Source: an uncultured Acetatifactor sp. (lineage in GTDB: Bacteria; Bacillota; Clostridia; Lachnospirales; Lachnospiraceae). Taken from it: a DNA stretch of 64,000 bases. The stretch covers positions 1 to 64,000 of the forward strand of contig CANPXL010000011.1 of the NCBI GenBank assembly GCA_947586055.1. Direction: 5' to 3'. Shown here one piece after another: positions 34,626 to 44,101 of the stretch (its first letter is position 1; the number at the start of each line of letters is the position of its first letter). The notes beneath the pieces are model-generated. The model worked only from the letters and a program-made list of their open reading frames with translations. It did not search any database and was not told the DNA's origin. The position numbers were made by a program, and so were the translations under genes.

Positions 34626-34716
34626 GTTGCTCTACCTCTTTTCTGCGCAGCTTGTTTTTTCAGGTCGGTTCCGTCTCTGCGCTCCTGCGGATAACCGGAA
34701 AGATTGACTTGAAAAC

Positions 34717-34725
34717 AGTATAACA
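34717..34725 (-). promoter_or_regulatory. extended -10 promoter before the phosphoglucomutase gene
   Basis: Minus-strand TGTTATACT (TGn plus TATACT) without a good -35 at 17 bp. It lies in the only gap over 150 bp (34626-34787) in this part of the locus; nothing else was recognised in the gap. Confidence 0.5.
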
Positions 34726-34787
34726 TACTTTCTGAAAAGAATCCACTCAAAATCGTTTCCGTCCCGGCCGCCGGCCGCTTTGCCGTC

Positions 34788-36854
34788 TCACGCCTTCACC
34801 TTCAGCGAAAAGTCGCTCCTGTCAAGAGAAAAATTGGGATTGTAATAGGGATCTCCGGCCTCAAGCTGTCTTTTCCACTTTTCCCGGAACTTCTCCGACT
34901 CCCGATTATAACGCTCCGCCTTTTCTCCCCGGTCGTCCAGGCCTCTGGAAACCGACTCGTAATGATAGAGCTCGGCAAAAGGCGTAAACACATTCAGCAG
35001 CCCCATTTCCCGCAGCTTCAGACAGAAATCCACATCGTTCAGCGAGACGGCAAATTCTTCGTCCAGCCCGCCGACCTCCAGATACAGACGCTTCTTCACC
35101 ATCAGACAGGCCCCCGTCACCGCGGAAACATCCTGTGCGTAACAGAGACGTCCCATGTAACCCAGATTCTGACGGTGCTGCTTATAATGAGTATGCCCCG
35201 CCGTCCTGTGCGCGCCAAGCCCGATCACCACCCCCGCGTGCTGGATCGTCCTGTCCGCATAGCAGAGCTTTGCGCCCACGGCTCCTACGTCCTCCCGCTG
35301 GGCGTACATCAGAAGCTCCTCCATCCAGTTTACCGTTATGACTTCCGTGTCATTATTCAGGAGCAGAATATAGTCGCCGGAAGCATAGCTCACTCCCAGA
35401 TTATTCACCCTGGAATAATGAAACGGCCCCTTATATGTGACAATTGTTATTTTATTGTCCGTGCTGCGCAGGCAGCCGCCGTCTTCCGGCCCGCGCGCTT
35501 CTTCGCCTTCCACAGTCTCTTCCCGCTTTCCGGCGGACAGCGCCTGTTCATAATCGTATCCAAGAAGCCGGCTGTAATACTCCCGGATCTCCCGGGTCGA
35601 ACTGTTATTTTCAACGATAACGATTTCATAGTTGTCGTATGTGGACTTCTCCAGAATGGAAGACACACACCGCCGCAGATCCTCCACATGATCCTTGTTT
35701 GGAATCACAATCGTTATCTTCGGCGTTCCCAGAATCTGATAGCGGATCCGGAAAATCGTCTCAAACGCCCTTGTGCTTTCGATCCTGAAATGCTCAAATC
35801 CGTGTTTTCTCAGGTGCTCCGCCACCGCTCCCCTCGCGGCTTCGATGGCGTAGGGTTTGGCGTCGATGCCGGATGCCACGCTGCCGGAATGGCTTCGCCA
35901 ATAGTACATGAGCCTTGGTACATGCACGATCTTTTTGGCGTTGTCCGTCAGTCTGAGGATCATGTCATGATCCTGGCTGCCGTCATATTTTGTGCGGAAC
36001 AGTTCCTTTCCGTCCAGCAGTTCTCTGGAAAAGACGCTGAAATGACAGATATAATTGTTGGCGCGCAGGTTATCGGGCGCATAATCCGGCTTGAAATGCA
36101 TGGTCAGCATTTTATCGATGCTGCCTCTGAACGTGGTTTCGTCACAGTACAGATAGTCCGCTCCCTGCTCGTTGACCGCCTTTGCATATTCGTACAGCAC
36201 GCTGGGATGCAGAATATCGTCCTGATCCAGCAGACCGATATATTCCCCCGTGGCCATCTCCAGGCAGGCATTGGTATTTCCGGCGATTCCCCCGTTGCTT
36301 TGAAGATGCCTGTAAACAATCCTTCCGCCGGCCCTCCCGGCGTATTCCCGGCAGATGTCTCCGATGTAGCTGTGCATTTCATCCGAGCCGTCCGCAAGGC
36401 AGAGCTCCCAGTTTTCATAAGTCTGGTTCAGAACGGAATCCAGCATCTGTATCTGAAATTCACGCTGGTTATTCCACAATGGCACCAGTATGCTGAACTT
36501 CACCATCCTCGGAAATCTGGCGGCGCGCTCTGCGGCCGCCTGCTCCGGCGTCGGAAAACTTTCGGTTCCAAACTGACGCATAACGCCCCGTTCCCTTTTT
36601 TTGTAGGCGATCTTGTCAAGCACTCCCCGGGGGCCGCCGCAGTTCGCCAGACGGTCCTTCTGACGGATCAGCCAGTGCATACCGTTTCTGAGAGGCTTTG
36701 CGGCCTTCCACAGCGGATTGTTTTTGATCCGGTTCAGCTTCCACTCCAATTCTTCGTTTCTGGCCTCCAGGTCGGCAATCCTGCCCGACAGTTCAGCGCA
36801 TTTTAAATGTTCCCGCTCATAGCTTTCTCTGTAATCGATCTCGTCCATCGCCAT
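34788..36854 (-). CDS. two-domain GT2 glycosyltransferase
   Basis: 688 residues: an N-terminal coiled coil (about 15-45), a first GT2 domain (about 118-330: FSILVPLWNNQREF, LLDQDDILHPSV) and a second (about 380-640: ITIVIPNKDHVEDL, LLLNNDTEVI, SLNDVDFCLKLREMG). Two active sites suggest alternate addition of two sugars to a repeating backbone, as in Gram-positive rhamnan polymerases and Gram-negative O-antigen enzymes. The coiled coil may set chain length or multimerise (inference). The neighbour 36885-38954 is a relative with a decayed first domain. Confidence 0.88.
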   Translation of the reverse strand: MAMDEIDYRESYEREHLKCAELSGRIADLEARNEELEWKLNRIKNNPLWKAAKPLRNGMHWLIRQKDRLANCGGPRGVLDKIAYKKRERGVMRQFGTESFPTPEQAAAERAARFPRMVKFSILVPLWNNQREFQIQMLDSVLNQTYENWELCLADGSDEMHSYIGDICREYAGRAGGRIVYRHLQSNGGIAGNTNACLEMATGEYIGLLDQDDILHPSVLYEYAKAVNEQGADYLYCDETTFRGSIDKMLTMHFKPDYAPDNLRANNYICHFSVFSRELLDGKELFRTKYDGSQDHDMILRLTDNAKKIVHVPRLMYYWRSHSGSVASGIDAKPYAIEAARGAVAEHLRKHGFEHFRIESTRAFETIFRIRYQILGTPKITIVIPNKDHVEDLRRCVSSILEKSTYDNYEIVIVENNSSTREIREYYSRLLGYDYEQALSAGKREETVEGEEARGPEDGGCLRSTDNKITIVTYKGPFHYSRVNNLGVSYASGDYILLLNNDTEVITVNWMEELLMYAQREDVGAVGAKLCYADRTIQHAGVVIGLGAHRTAGHTHYKQHRQNLGYMGRLCYAQDVSAVTGACLMVKKRLYLEVGGLDEEFAVSLNDVDFCLKLREMGLLNVFTPFAELYHYESVSRGLDDRGEKAERYNRESEKFREKWKRQLEAGDPYYNPNFSLDRSDFSLKVKA

Positions 36855-36884
36855 ACCATACCGCCGCTTTCGGCGCTCTCCCTT

Positions 36885-38954
36885 TCAGACGCTTTCATCC
36901 CCCGTCTTTAAATACCGGCTGCTCCAGTTCACAAGCTTCAGTCCCGTAACACGGTTTCGGGCCGCCGCGCCCACTCTGTAAAGCCCGTCCGGCAAAACGC
37001 CTGCTTCCAGCTTTACATGAAATCCGCTCAGCGCCACGTTTTTCTGATCTGGCAGATTTTCTTCCAGATCCGGGCGATACTGTTCCCCAAGCTTTATCTC
37101 ATAGACCTCATCTTCCGCTGTTGGATCCGGTCCCTTTGGCCGCCCGGTTCCTTTCGTCTTCTGACGCCACAATATCAGACTTTTTTCGTAACATGCATTG
37201 TCGTCTCCCAGAACAATATTGTAGCCTGTAATCTCTCCGCCCCGGCAGTCTTCGATCCGAACCATCAGACATTCGTCCCGCCGGCAGGCTGCAGCGTTGA
37301 AAGTCCCAGCTCTTCCGGTCCTGTGCTGCGTCCGGTTTCCCACCGTCATCCATGCCGGACGAATCCCGGTATCCAGCCCCTCCCGGTTCAGATATACAGA
37401 ATAATACGGATCCGTCCCTTCCAGCTGAGGATGCAGGCGGTAGAGCGCATCCCTTTCCGCCAGCAGCCGTTTCAGCTTTTCCGGCGATTCGTCCGTTCCT
37501 CTGCTGAAGGATTCGTGATGATACGCATATCTGTCATTGAGACAGACATTCCGATACCCCAGCTCATGTAACCGAAAACAGAGAGACACATCGTTAAAGG
37601 CGACTCTCAGTTCCTCCGGAAATCCTCCTGCTTCCGTAAATTTGCGCCGTTCCACCATCAGGCAGGCCCCCGTCACCGCCAGCACGTTTCTTCGCCCCCG
37701 GTTCGCGCCATAATAATAACACTTGTTATCATCCAAAAACTGCAGCTTATGAACCGGTCCCATCGGAAGATTGACAATTCCCGCGTGCTGAATCCGGCTG
37801 GAATCCGGATACCGCAGCTTCATGCCCACAGCTCCCGTAAACGAACGGCCGGCCAACACGGCCATCTCCTCCATACAGCCGGCTTCGCAAAACTCCACAT
37901 CGTCGTTCAGAAACAGCAGAAAACGTCCCCGGGCCTGATCCGCCCCCAGATTGCACATCTTGGAAAAGTGAAACTCCATGGGCTGATACAGATAGCGCAG
38001 CCGGAATCCCGGCCTGTCCAGTTTTCTCAGAAGCGCTTCCGTCCGCTTACGGTTTTCACTGCTGCTGCCGTTGTCCACCACAAGCATCTCCAGCGTCAAA
38101 GGCTCTTTAGGCGCCGCGGCGCCTTCCTCATGGGCCATTTGCTCTCCCGCCGTCAGACAGCTGCGCAGGCAGTTCTCCAAAACCTCCGGCTGATCTTTGG
38201 AAGGAATCACAACGGATATCGCCGGCCCCTCCGGCTCCGTCTCGGCGCTCCGGCTCCGGTACCGCTCCATTTCTCTGTAAAATTGCTCTCTCTGCTTCGT
38301 CAGATACTGCTTCAGGCAGGGCGCCGGATCCAGAAATGCAGCCTGCTGCTCCCCGTCCGTGCAGTGAGACAACAGCGACGCGATATGGCCGATGGCCGTA
38401 TCTCCCTTTTCATATCCCCCCGCCAGCTCGGCGCACAAATGCAGCCATTCCCAATAAGCTTCCTGATCCCGGACGCGGTAAATCCCTTCCTCTGTCTGTT
38501 CAAAAGGCAGGCCGCTCTCCGGCTTTTGCGCGTATCGCTCGGATGTCCGACGGAACAATCCGTCCCGCACCGCCGCCAGGCTGCCGAAATATAGCCGGCT
38601 CTCCAGAAGATCCGGCGACCAATCCGGCTTGAACCACGGCGAACAGGCTCTCCCTTTCTCTCCCCCGGGCCAGACATCCTCATCCCCGTACAGCAGATGT
38701 TTTTCCGGGTTCCGCAAGAAATAATCCGCAATCTTTTCCGCCGCCCCGTCCGCCAATATGCCCTCAGCGGAAAGGATCAGCGAAAAACCCGTCCCTTTCC
38801 CGGAAACAGTCCTGCAACTTCCCTGGAAGCGATCCGACTCTTCCCACTCTGCCGCCCACTGGGGATAGGAGATCAGAAATCTGCGCAGCCGCTGCCGATA
38901 CGATTTATTTTGCTTCCCGTACAAAGCCCGTTTGACATAATCCTTTATTCCCAC
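36885..38954 (-). CDS. GT2 glycosyltransferase with degenerate N-terminal domain
   Basis: 689 residues. The second half is a clear GT2 (about 245-500: ISVVIPSKDQPEVL, FLNDDVEFCEAG, VAFNDVSLCFRLHELG). The first half keeps part of a GT2 (YGDEDVWPGG as in the donor-site Asp region) but lacks the nucleotide-binding start. A C-terminal ~170 residues (from about 520) is a beta-rich extension of unknown role. The start is GTG behind GGGAG. It lies 30 bp upstream of the two-domain GT2 and is likely a partner in the same backbone synthesis. Confidence 0.82.
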   Translation of the reverse strand: MGIKDYVKRALYGKQNKSYRQRLRRFLISYPQWAAEWEESDRFQGSCRTVSGKGTGFSLILSAEGILADGAAEKIADYFLRNPEKHLLYGDEDVWPGGEKGRACSPWFKPDWSPDLLESRLYFGSLAAVRDGLFRRTSERYAQKPESGLPFEQTEEGIYRVRDQEAYWEWLHLCAELAGGYEKGDTAIGHIASLLSHCTDGEQQAAFLDPAPCLKQYLTKQREQFYREMERYRSRSAETEPEGPAISVVIPSKDQPEVLENCLRSCLTAGEQMAHEEGAAAPKEPLTLEMLVVDNGSSSENRKRTEALLRKLDRPGFRLRYLYQPMEFHFSKMCNLGADQARGRFLLFLNDDVEFCEAGCMEEMAVLAGRSFTGAVGMKLRYPDSSRIQHAGIVNLPMGPVHKLQFLDDNKCYYYGANRGRRNVLAVTGACLMVERRKFTEAGGFPEELRVAFNDVSLCFRLHELGYRNVCLNDRYAYHHESFSRGTDESPEKLKRLLAERDALYRLHPQLEGTDPYYSVYLNREGLDTGIRPAWMTVGNRTQHRTGRAGTFNAAACRRDECLMVRIEDCRGGEITGYNIVLGDDNACYEKSLILWRQKTKGTGRPKGPDPTAEDEVYEIKLGEQYRPDLEENLPDQKNVALSGFHVKLEAGVLPDGLYRVGAAARNRVTGLKLVNWSSRYLKTGDESV

Positions 38955-38974
38955 TTTTCACTCCCAGAGTTTTG

Positions 38975-41062
38975 TCAATGTCTCCCTCGTTTTACAGTCC
39001 CGGCAAGACTGCGGGCCATCCCGGAGGGCAGGCAGACGATTTCCATGCTGAAATACAGCTTATTTTCCGGCTTCCGTTCAAAGCCGGCAAGCTCCAGACT
39101 GATGCCGGGATCCTCCGTCGCAAACAGCACGCTGAGACTGCAGGTTCCGTCAGCGCCCTTTTCCGGCTTTGCCGCTTTCCCGTTACAGCGCAGGATTCCG
39201 CGTTTTTTCAAAGGCACGCTCTCCCCGTTGAACGAAATTTCCAGAATCCTCACGGCGCAGCTGCAAAAGGCGGGGTCGATGCGCAGCCTCCGCACATCGC
39301 CGTCTACGGTCAGTTCCGCCCGTACTTTCCCGTCTTCCCTGCGGGCGTTCTCCACGAAATATGAATCCTCCTCGGAATATCCCCTGCCCCGGTCTTCGTA
39401 TATCTGAATCCGGTCTCCGGGACCGCCGTCCCGGGACTGTTCTCTCCACCTGTCGGGCGTGAACACGCGGGTTCCCATCCGCTCCCGCAGTTCCCCCATC
39501 GCCAGACGTCCCCCCGTCACATATTTCTGAAAGTCTCTTTCTTTCTCCCTGATCTTTTCGGCTTCCGTCCCGCTGATGCCCAGTTCCTCCAGCACCCGGT
39601 CCTCGTCTATCCGGCTTCGCCTTTCGTCTTCCAGAAGATAGCAGTGAAACGCCCGGAATGCCAGTTCTCTGGTCTCTATGGCCTGCCCGAACGTCCATTC
39701 ATAATCGATCAGCGTCCACCGGTTCTTCTCCACCAGTATATTGGAAAACGCCATATCAAAATCCGCTACGGCCATATCGCTGTTATGCCCGATTTTCTGC
39801 ACATAGCTCTGAAACAGTTGCCGGAAGCCTTCCTCATCCCCTCTTTCCAGACAATCGTCCAGAAGTGCGGCCAGGGACCTGCCGCCCACATATTCAAACT
39901 CGGCGCAGACCGTCCCGTTCCTCTCCGTCAGCCTGCAGGCGTTGACCTTCAGCCCGCTTCCCGCATACCGTCTGGTAAGGCTTTCACAGGCGGCGGCCAT
40001 GCTCCTGACATGTTCCGCCGCGGCCGGATGAAGCGGCTCCTTTCTGATAAAACGGCCGTTTACGCCCCTGCTGCAGATCGACGTGCGAATCCGGTATTCC
40101 GGCGCCCTGTCGTTGGAATACTTCACATATTCCACAGGGATCGAATCTCCAAGCACCACCAGAAAGGAATTTGAGAACAGAGGGAACACCCCTTCCTCCA
40201 GCGTGCCGTCAAACGCCTTCCTCTCGTCAAACAAAAGCATTCTGTCCCCGTCAAAGTTGCGTATGTTATCATACAGTTCTCCCTTTTCAGGAAGCCTCCT
40301 GTCGCTGTAAAGAGCCGTCATGAATTTGTAATCCGGATAGGGATAGTAAAAATGGAACTTTCCGGCGCCGCAGTCGCGGAATATCTTTTCCAGCCCCGTT
40401 TTGCTGAAGGTTCGCGCCACCGCTCCTTCCCCGTAATTTTCGATCCCGGAGAAACAACTCCCCAGATGGTCTTCCCGGCAGCCCGCAAAATACTTCATGC
40501 CGTACTTGTTTTCTATGGCAATGACAATCCTGCCGCCTTCCGACAGGTGCTTCCGCAGCAGACGCAGAAAATCATGAAAAGGATGCTCACCGCCGATGTA
40601 GCTGATCCCGTACTCAAAAACGCCGATCAGACAGATATAGCTGAAATCTTCCGGAAGATCCGGCTCTATCTCCTGGAAATTGCCCACTCGGATCGTAACG
40701 TTGCCGCATTCTCTGTGGCGCCAGGCGTTGATCAGACTGCGCTTCTTTGACAGTTCCACACAGGTGACTTCCCCCGCCTTTTCCGCCAGGGCGCCGGTGA
40801 TGGCTCCGCAGCCGCTTCCCACCTCCAGCACTTTGTCTTCGGGTCCTATCGGCAGCCAGTCCACGATATTTTCCCTCTGGTACGACAGATGATAGAGTAT
40901 CGGCCAGCTCTTTTTTTCTTCAATAAGATCGGCATATTCTTCCCGGGGCCGGTTTTTTGCAATCTCCAGAAGTTCCTCTTCCACCTCGCCGTCGCAGTAC
41001 AGATCTTCCCCCGAATATTTCCTGTAGTCCAGTTTCACATTTCCGATCATCTCTTCCGTCAT
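38975..41062 (-). CDS. methyltransferase-kinase fusion (WbdD-like chain terminator)
   Basis: 695 residues. N-terminal class I SAM methyltransferase (about 70-190, motif I DKVLEVGSGCGAITGAL). A central kinase-like domain (about 345-500) shows AVADFDMAFSNILVE, the catalytic-loop Asp and Asn, followed by LIDYEWTF, a DFG equivalent. A ~150-residue C-terminal beta-rich region follows. This order, methyltransferase then kinase, matches WbdD, which caps O-antigen chains with phosphate and methyl groups. Its closeness to a Wzm/Wzt-type ABC exporter supports a chain-termination role. Function is inferred; no Gram-positive WbdD is known to me with certainty. Confidence 0.75.
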   Translation of the reverse strand: MTEEMIGNVKLDYRKYSGEDLYCDGEVEEELLEIAKNRPREEYADLIEEKKSWPILYHLSYQRENIVDWLPIGPEDKVLEVGSGCGAITGALAEKAGEVTCVELSKKRSLINAWRHRECGNVTIRVGNFQEIEPDLPEDFSYICLIGVFEYGISYIGGEHPFHDFLRLLRKHLSEGGRIVIAIENKYGMKYFAGCREDHLGSCFSGIENYGEGAVARTFSKTGLEKIFRDCGAGKFHFYYPYPDYKFMTALYSDRRLPEKGELYDNIRNFDGDRMLLFDERKAFDGTLEEGVFPLFSNSFLVVLGDSIPVEYVKYSNDRAPEYRIRTSICSRGVNGRFIRKEPLHPAAAEHVRSMAAACESLTRRYAGSGLKVNACRLTERNGTVCAEFEYVGGRSLAALLDDCLERGDEEGFRQLFQSYVQKIGHNSDMAVADFDMAFSNILVEKNRWTLIDYEWTFGQAIETRELAFRAFHCYLLEDERRSRIDEDRVLEELGISGTEAEKIREKERDFQKYVTGGRLAMGELRERMGTRVFTPDRWREQSRDGGPGDRIQIYEDRGRGYSEEDSYFVENARREDGKVRAELTVDGDVRRLRIDPAFCSCAVRILEISFNGESVPLKKRGILRCNGKAAKPEKGADGTCSLSVLFATEDPGISLELAGFERKPENKLYFSMEIVCLPSGMARSLAGTVKRGRH

Positions 41063-41162
41063 AAATCTTCCATACCTCTGACGCCCACCGGCGCTCTCAT
41101 ATCCGCGAACTCCGCGACTTCAACCCGTCTCACCCTGCCGCAGCGCTCTGCTCTCAACCGTT

Positions 41163-42524
41163 TCAGGACTCTTCCGCGTCTTTCACTTCCACCTGAGACT
41201 CCATATCATAAAAGCCCACCGTATCTTTGTCGGAAATTACCGTAATGTTGATGGCGTCGTACAGTCTGTGATACACTTCAAAAGTATCGCCCCGATACCC
41301 CGTGACGCCCATGGACAGCAGGTACTCCCCTCCCTGCAGGCTCATTTTCTGCGTGAATGTAACGTCTTTCGTCTGTCCGGGCTCCACACTTTCCAGAAAC
41401 GCCTTTTCGATCATGGAATTGGTGCCCGTGATTTCCGTACCCATAATGTTTTTAAACGAAAACGCAAAAACAGGCGCCTGGATCCGCTCATAGAATCTGA
41501 CCCGCATATGAAGCGAAAATTCTCTTCCCTTGAGTACGGCGCTGGTATGCACCCCTTTGTCATCGGTCAGGTAATATTCCACAATCTGAGCCTGTTTTGT
41601 CCCGTACTCCAGCAATTCCGGGTTAAATGCGTCTCCGCTGCCCGCGGGATTTTTCTCCGCGGCCGGCTTCCGCCCCCGGACGGCCTGTCTGGCTGCGGAC
41701 CGCAGCTCCCTGTCCTCCAGCAGCGAATCGTCTTTCTGATCCGGCAGCTCATACTGCCCTACCAGCACCTGCTTGTAAGCGTCGATCATGGCTTTGGGAC
41801 TTCCCTCGCCGAGCAGGGTCCCCCGGTTCAGCAGAAATACCCTGTCGCAATACTTGCTGATGCTGCTCAGATCATGGCTCACAAACACGATGGTTTTTCC
41901 CTGCTGCCTGAATTCCTCAAACTTATGATAACACTTGGCCTGAAAGAATACGTCGCCCACGGAGAGCGCCTCGTCCACGATGAGGATTTCCGGATCAATA
42001 TTGATGGCGACGGCAAACGCCAGCCGCACAAACATCCCGCTGGAATAGGTTTTTACAGGCTGATACACATAGTCCCCGATGTCCGCAAACTCCAGAATGG
42101 CGGGCAGCCTTTCATCGATCTCCTTCTCGGAGAATCCCATCATGGTGCCGTTGAGATAAACATTCTCTATTCCGTTATACTCCTGATTGAATCCCGCTCC
42201 CAACTCCAGCAGAGCGGATATACGGCCGTTTACATGTACCTCCCCTGAGGTAGGATGCAGCACGCCGGTTATTATCTTTAAAATCGTAGACTTTCCGGAA
42301 CCGTTTGTACCGATAATGCCGACGGTCTCTCCCTGATAGATCTTCAGGCTGACTCCGTTTAAGGCATAATGAAGCCTGTATTTTTTTTTGCCAATCCCGA
42401 AAGCGTCCTTCACGCGGTCCCGCAGGCAGTCATACAGTTTATATATTTTAACAATATCCGATATTTCAATGGCAGGAACGGCAATTTCCTGCACCCTGAT
42501 CCGCTCTTCTTCCATGCTTTTCAT
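41163..42524 (-). CDS. polysaccharide ABC exporter ATPase with Wzt-like C-terminal domain
   Basis: About 453 residues. The ATPase half (about 15-260) has Walker A GIIGTNGSGKST, signature YSSGMFVRLAFA, Walker B ILIVDEALSVGD and FVSHDLSS, as in TagH/Wzt. After a charged linker, residues ~310-440 form a beta-sandwich-like domain (AQIVEYYLTDD through a late YRLYDAINITVI-like end), the position of the glycan-terminus-binding domain of Wzt. It would energise export and read the capped chain end. The start at 42524 (ATG, 4 bp after the upstream stop) or ATG 42515 is uncertain. Confidence 0.9.
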   Translation of the reverse strand: MKSMEEERIRVQEIAVPAIEISDIVKIYKLYDCLRDRVKDAFGIGKKKYRLHYALNGVSLKIYQGETVGIIGTNGSGKSTILKIITGVLHPTSGEVHVNGRISALLELGAGFNQEYNGIENVYLNGTMMGFSEKEIDERLPAILEFADIGDYVYQPVKTYSSGMFVRLAFAVAINIDPEILIVDEALSVGDVFFQAKCYHKFEEFRQQGKTIVFVSHDLSSISKYCDRVFLLNRGTLLGEGSPKAMIDAYKQVLVGQYELPDQKDDSLLEDRELRSAARQAVRGRKPAAEKNPAGSGDAFNPELLEYGTKQAQIVEYYLTDDKGVHTSAVLKGREFSLHMRVRFYERIQAPVFAFSFKNIMGTEITGTNSMIEKAFLESVEPGQTKDVTFTQKMSLQGGEYLLSMGVTGYRGDTFEVYHRLYDAINITVISDKDTVGFYDMESQVEVKDAEES

Positions 42525-42528
42525 CCTG

Positions 42529-44064
42529 TCACTGTGTCTCTTTGTCTTCACACATAATAGCTTCTTTTCCATACCAGTCCGCCATGAACCGGTTTGCTTC
42601 ATTATTTGGATCCGTAGACAACTCACCTATAAAGATCGGCGACGGTATGAAATGATAGGGCGGAACTTCCACCACACTGCCGCCATTTTTGATCATTTCC
42701 ACCCGCTTCAGGTACTCCTTATGAAACTCGTTGGCCTCGCCCGTGTGGACAAAATAGTACGCGCAGAACGAAGAATAATCTCCCGCCTGATAGGGGTCAA
42801 AATGAAACACCAGCAGCGATAACGCGGCGATCACCAGATAATGTACCAGAGGGATTCCTTCTCCCCCGCCAAACCGTTTTCTCAACGCCCGGGCCGCCGC
42901 CGCTGTTCTGCCCTCCCTGCGGGTCTGATTCTGCAGCCATCCCAGCCAATATACCACATTGAGAAGCAGCATGATCTGCCATGTGATCTTTACCGCATTC
43001 AGCGTTCTGCCAAGTCCCTCATGCCCCATGGCGTAAAAGCTTGGCGTAAAACCGGTTGCGTAAAAACAGAAGGACCAAAGCAGGACCAGCCCGGGACAGG
43101 AAAATTTACAGGAAACTTTTTTCACCATCCTCCAGATAACCGGTACCAGCAGGATCAGGAGCAGCACTGTCCTGATTCCCGTAAATTTCCACATATTGCA
43201 AAACGCCGCCAGAAAAGACTGTCCAATGGACGCCGCCGGCCCCAGCCCGGTAAAATATGCCTGTCTCACATTGTTGCCGGGGGCCGAAACATTCTTATAA
43301 AACGCAAACGCATATACCGCAAGAGACGGCAGTAAAAGCAGCGTTCTCAGACGGCGGAGCAAAGTACCCAACACGATAAAGCTGACGATCAGAATAAGCC
43401 CCTGCAGCGCCGTCACATAGTTGGCGCCGCCTCCTATGCTGGCTCCCAAAACCGCCAGCAGCGACAGAACTACCGTGGTCACCTTTCCCTTCCCTGTCAG
43501 AAGCCGGATCCAGACCGCCGTGGTCAGCATCAGCATGGCATGCATTCCCACGTAATGAATGCCGGAGTTATACCAATAAAAGCCCGCTCTGTCGCTGTGA
43601 ATAAATTCCACCAGAACGGCGGCCGCGGCTGCAGACAGTATAACACTGGAAGGGGCGTCCGCCCCCAGCGCCCTGCGCAGACATGTCCAGCTCAGCACAA
43701 AAGCCGCTGCGGCAAAAATACAGATCAAAAACATCGGTCCTAAAAAATAACAGGACTCCTTCCATGCCAATGGCGCAACCGCCATAAAAAAGCAGGAGGA
43801 AAAAGTTCCCTGCCACGCATACCACTGCGTTTTTACACAGTATAGCGCTCCCTTCCACGCATTCGCCAAAGTGTAGTCCAGCGCCAGAAAATTTTTCACG
43901 CCGGAAGCATAACCGTAATCGTCATACCAGGGAATCGTGTAAACGGTTATCCGCAGCAGAGGTACCAGCAAAAGCAGCAGCACGGCAACGGCCAGCACGG
44001 CCACCAGTCTCATATCCGGTTTCCATAACGCTGCCCTTTTCACCTTTTCCCACAATTTTTTCAT
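42529..44064 (-). CDS. polytopic membrane protein, DUF6056-like (possible GT-C)
   Basis: About 511 residues with some 11 hydrophobic segments. After the first helix, the loop TIPWYDDYGYASG carries an Asp-Asp pair in the place where GT-C glycosyltransferases hold their catalytic Asp; the C-terminal ~90 residues are soluble. I recall similar proteins as DUF6056. It may modify the polymer on the outer face with lipid-linked sugars, but this is inference. It lies between the permease and ATPase genes of the exporter. ATG at 44064 follows AGGGAAAAG. Confidence 0.6.
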   Translation of the reverse strand: MKKLWEKVKRAALWKPDMRLVAVLAVAVLLLLLVPLLRITVYTIPWYDDYGYASGVKNFLALDYTLANAWKGALYCVKTQWYAWQGTFSSCFFMAVAPLAWKESCYFLGPMFLICIFAAAAFVLSWTCLRRALGADAPSSVILSAAAAAVLVEFIHSDRAGFYWYNSGIHYVGMHAMLMLTTAVWIRLLTGKGKVTTVVLSLLAVLGASIGGGANYVTALQGLILIVSFIVLGTLLRRLRTLLLLPSLAVYAFAFYKNVSAPGNNVRQAYFTGLGPAASIGQSFLAAFCNMWKFTGIRTVLLLILLVPVIWRMVKKVSCKFSCPGLVLLWSFCFYATGFTPSFYAMGHEGLGRTLNAVKITWQIMLLLNVVYWLGWLQNQTRREGRTAAAARALRKRFGGGEGIPLVHYLVIAALSLLVFHFDPYQAGDYSSFCAYYFVHTGEANEFHKEYLKRVEMIKNGGSVVEVPPYHFIPSPIFIGELSTDPNNEANRFMADWYGKEAIMCEDKETQ

Positions 44065-44101
44065 CTGCTTTTCCCTCATAATAAAATACTGTGCGCCCTC
44101 T

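Noticed and set aside
34962..36806. 614-codon open frame on the plus strand antisense to the two-domain GT2
   Set aside because: It is a shadow of the minus-strand GT2 gene, has no ribosome site, and reads like unrelated low-similarity sequence.
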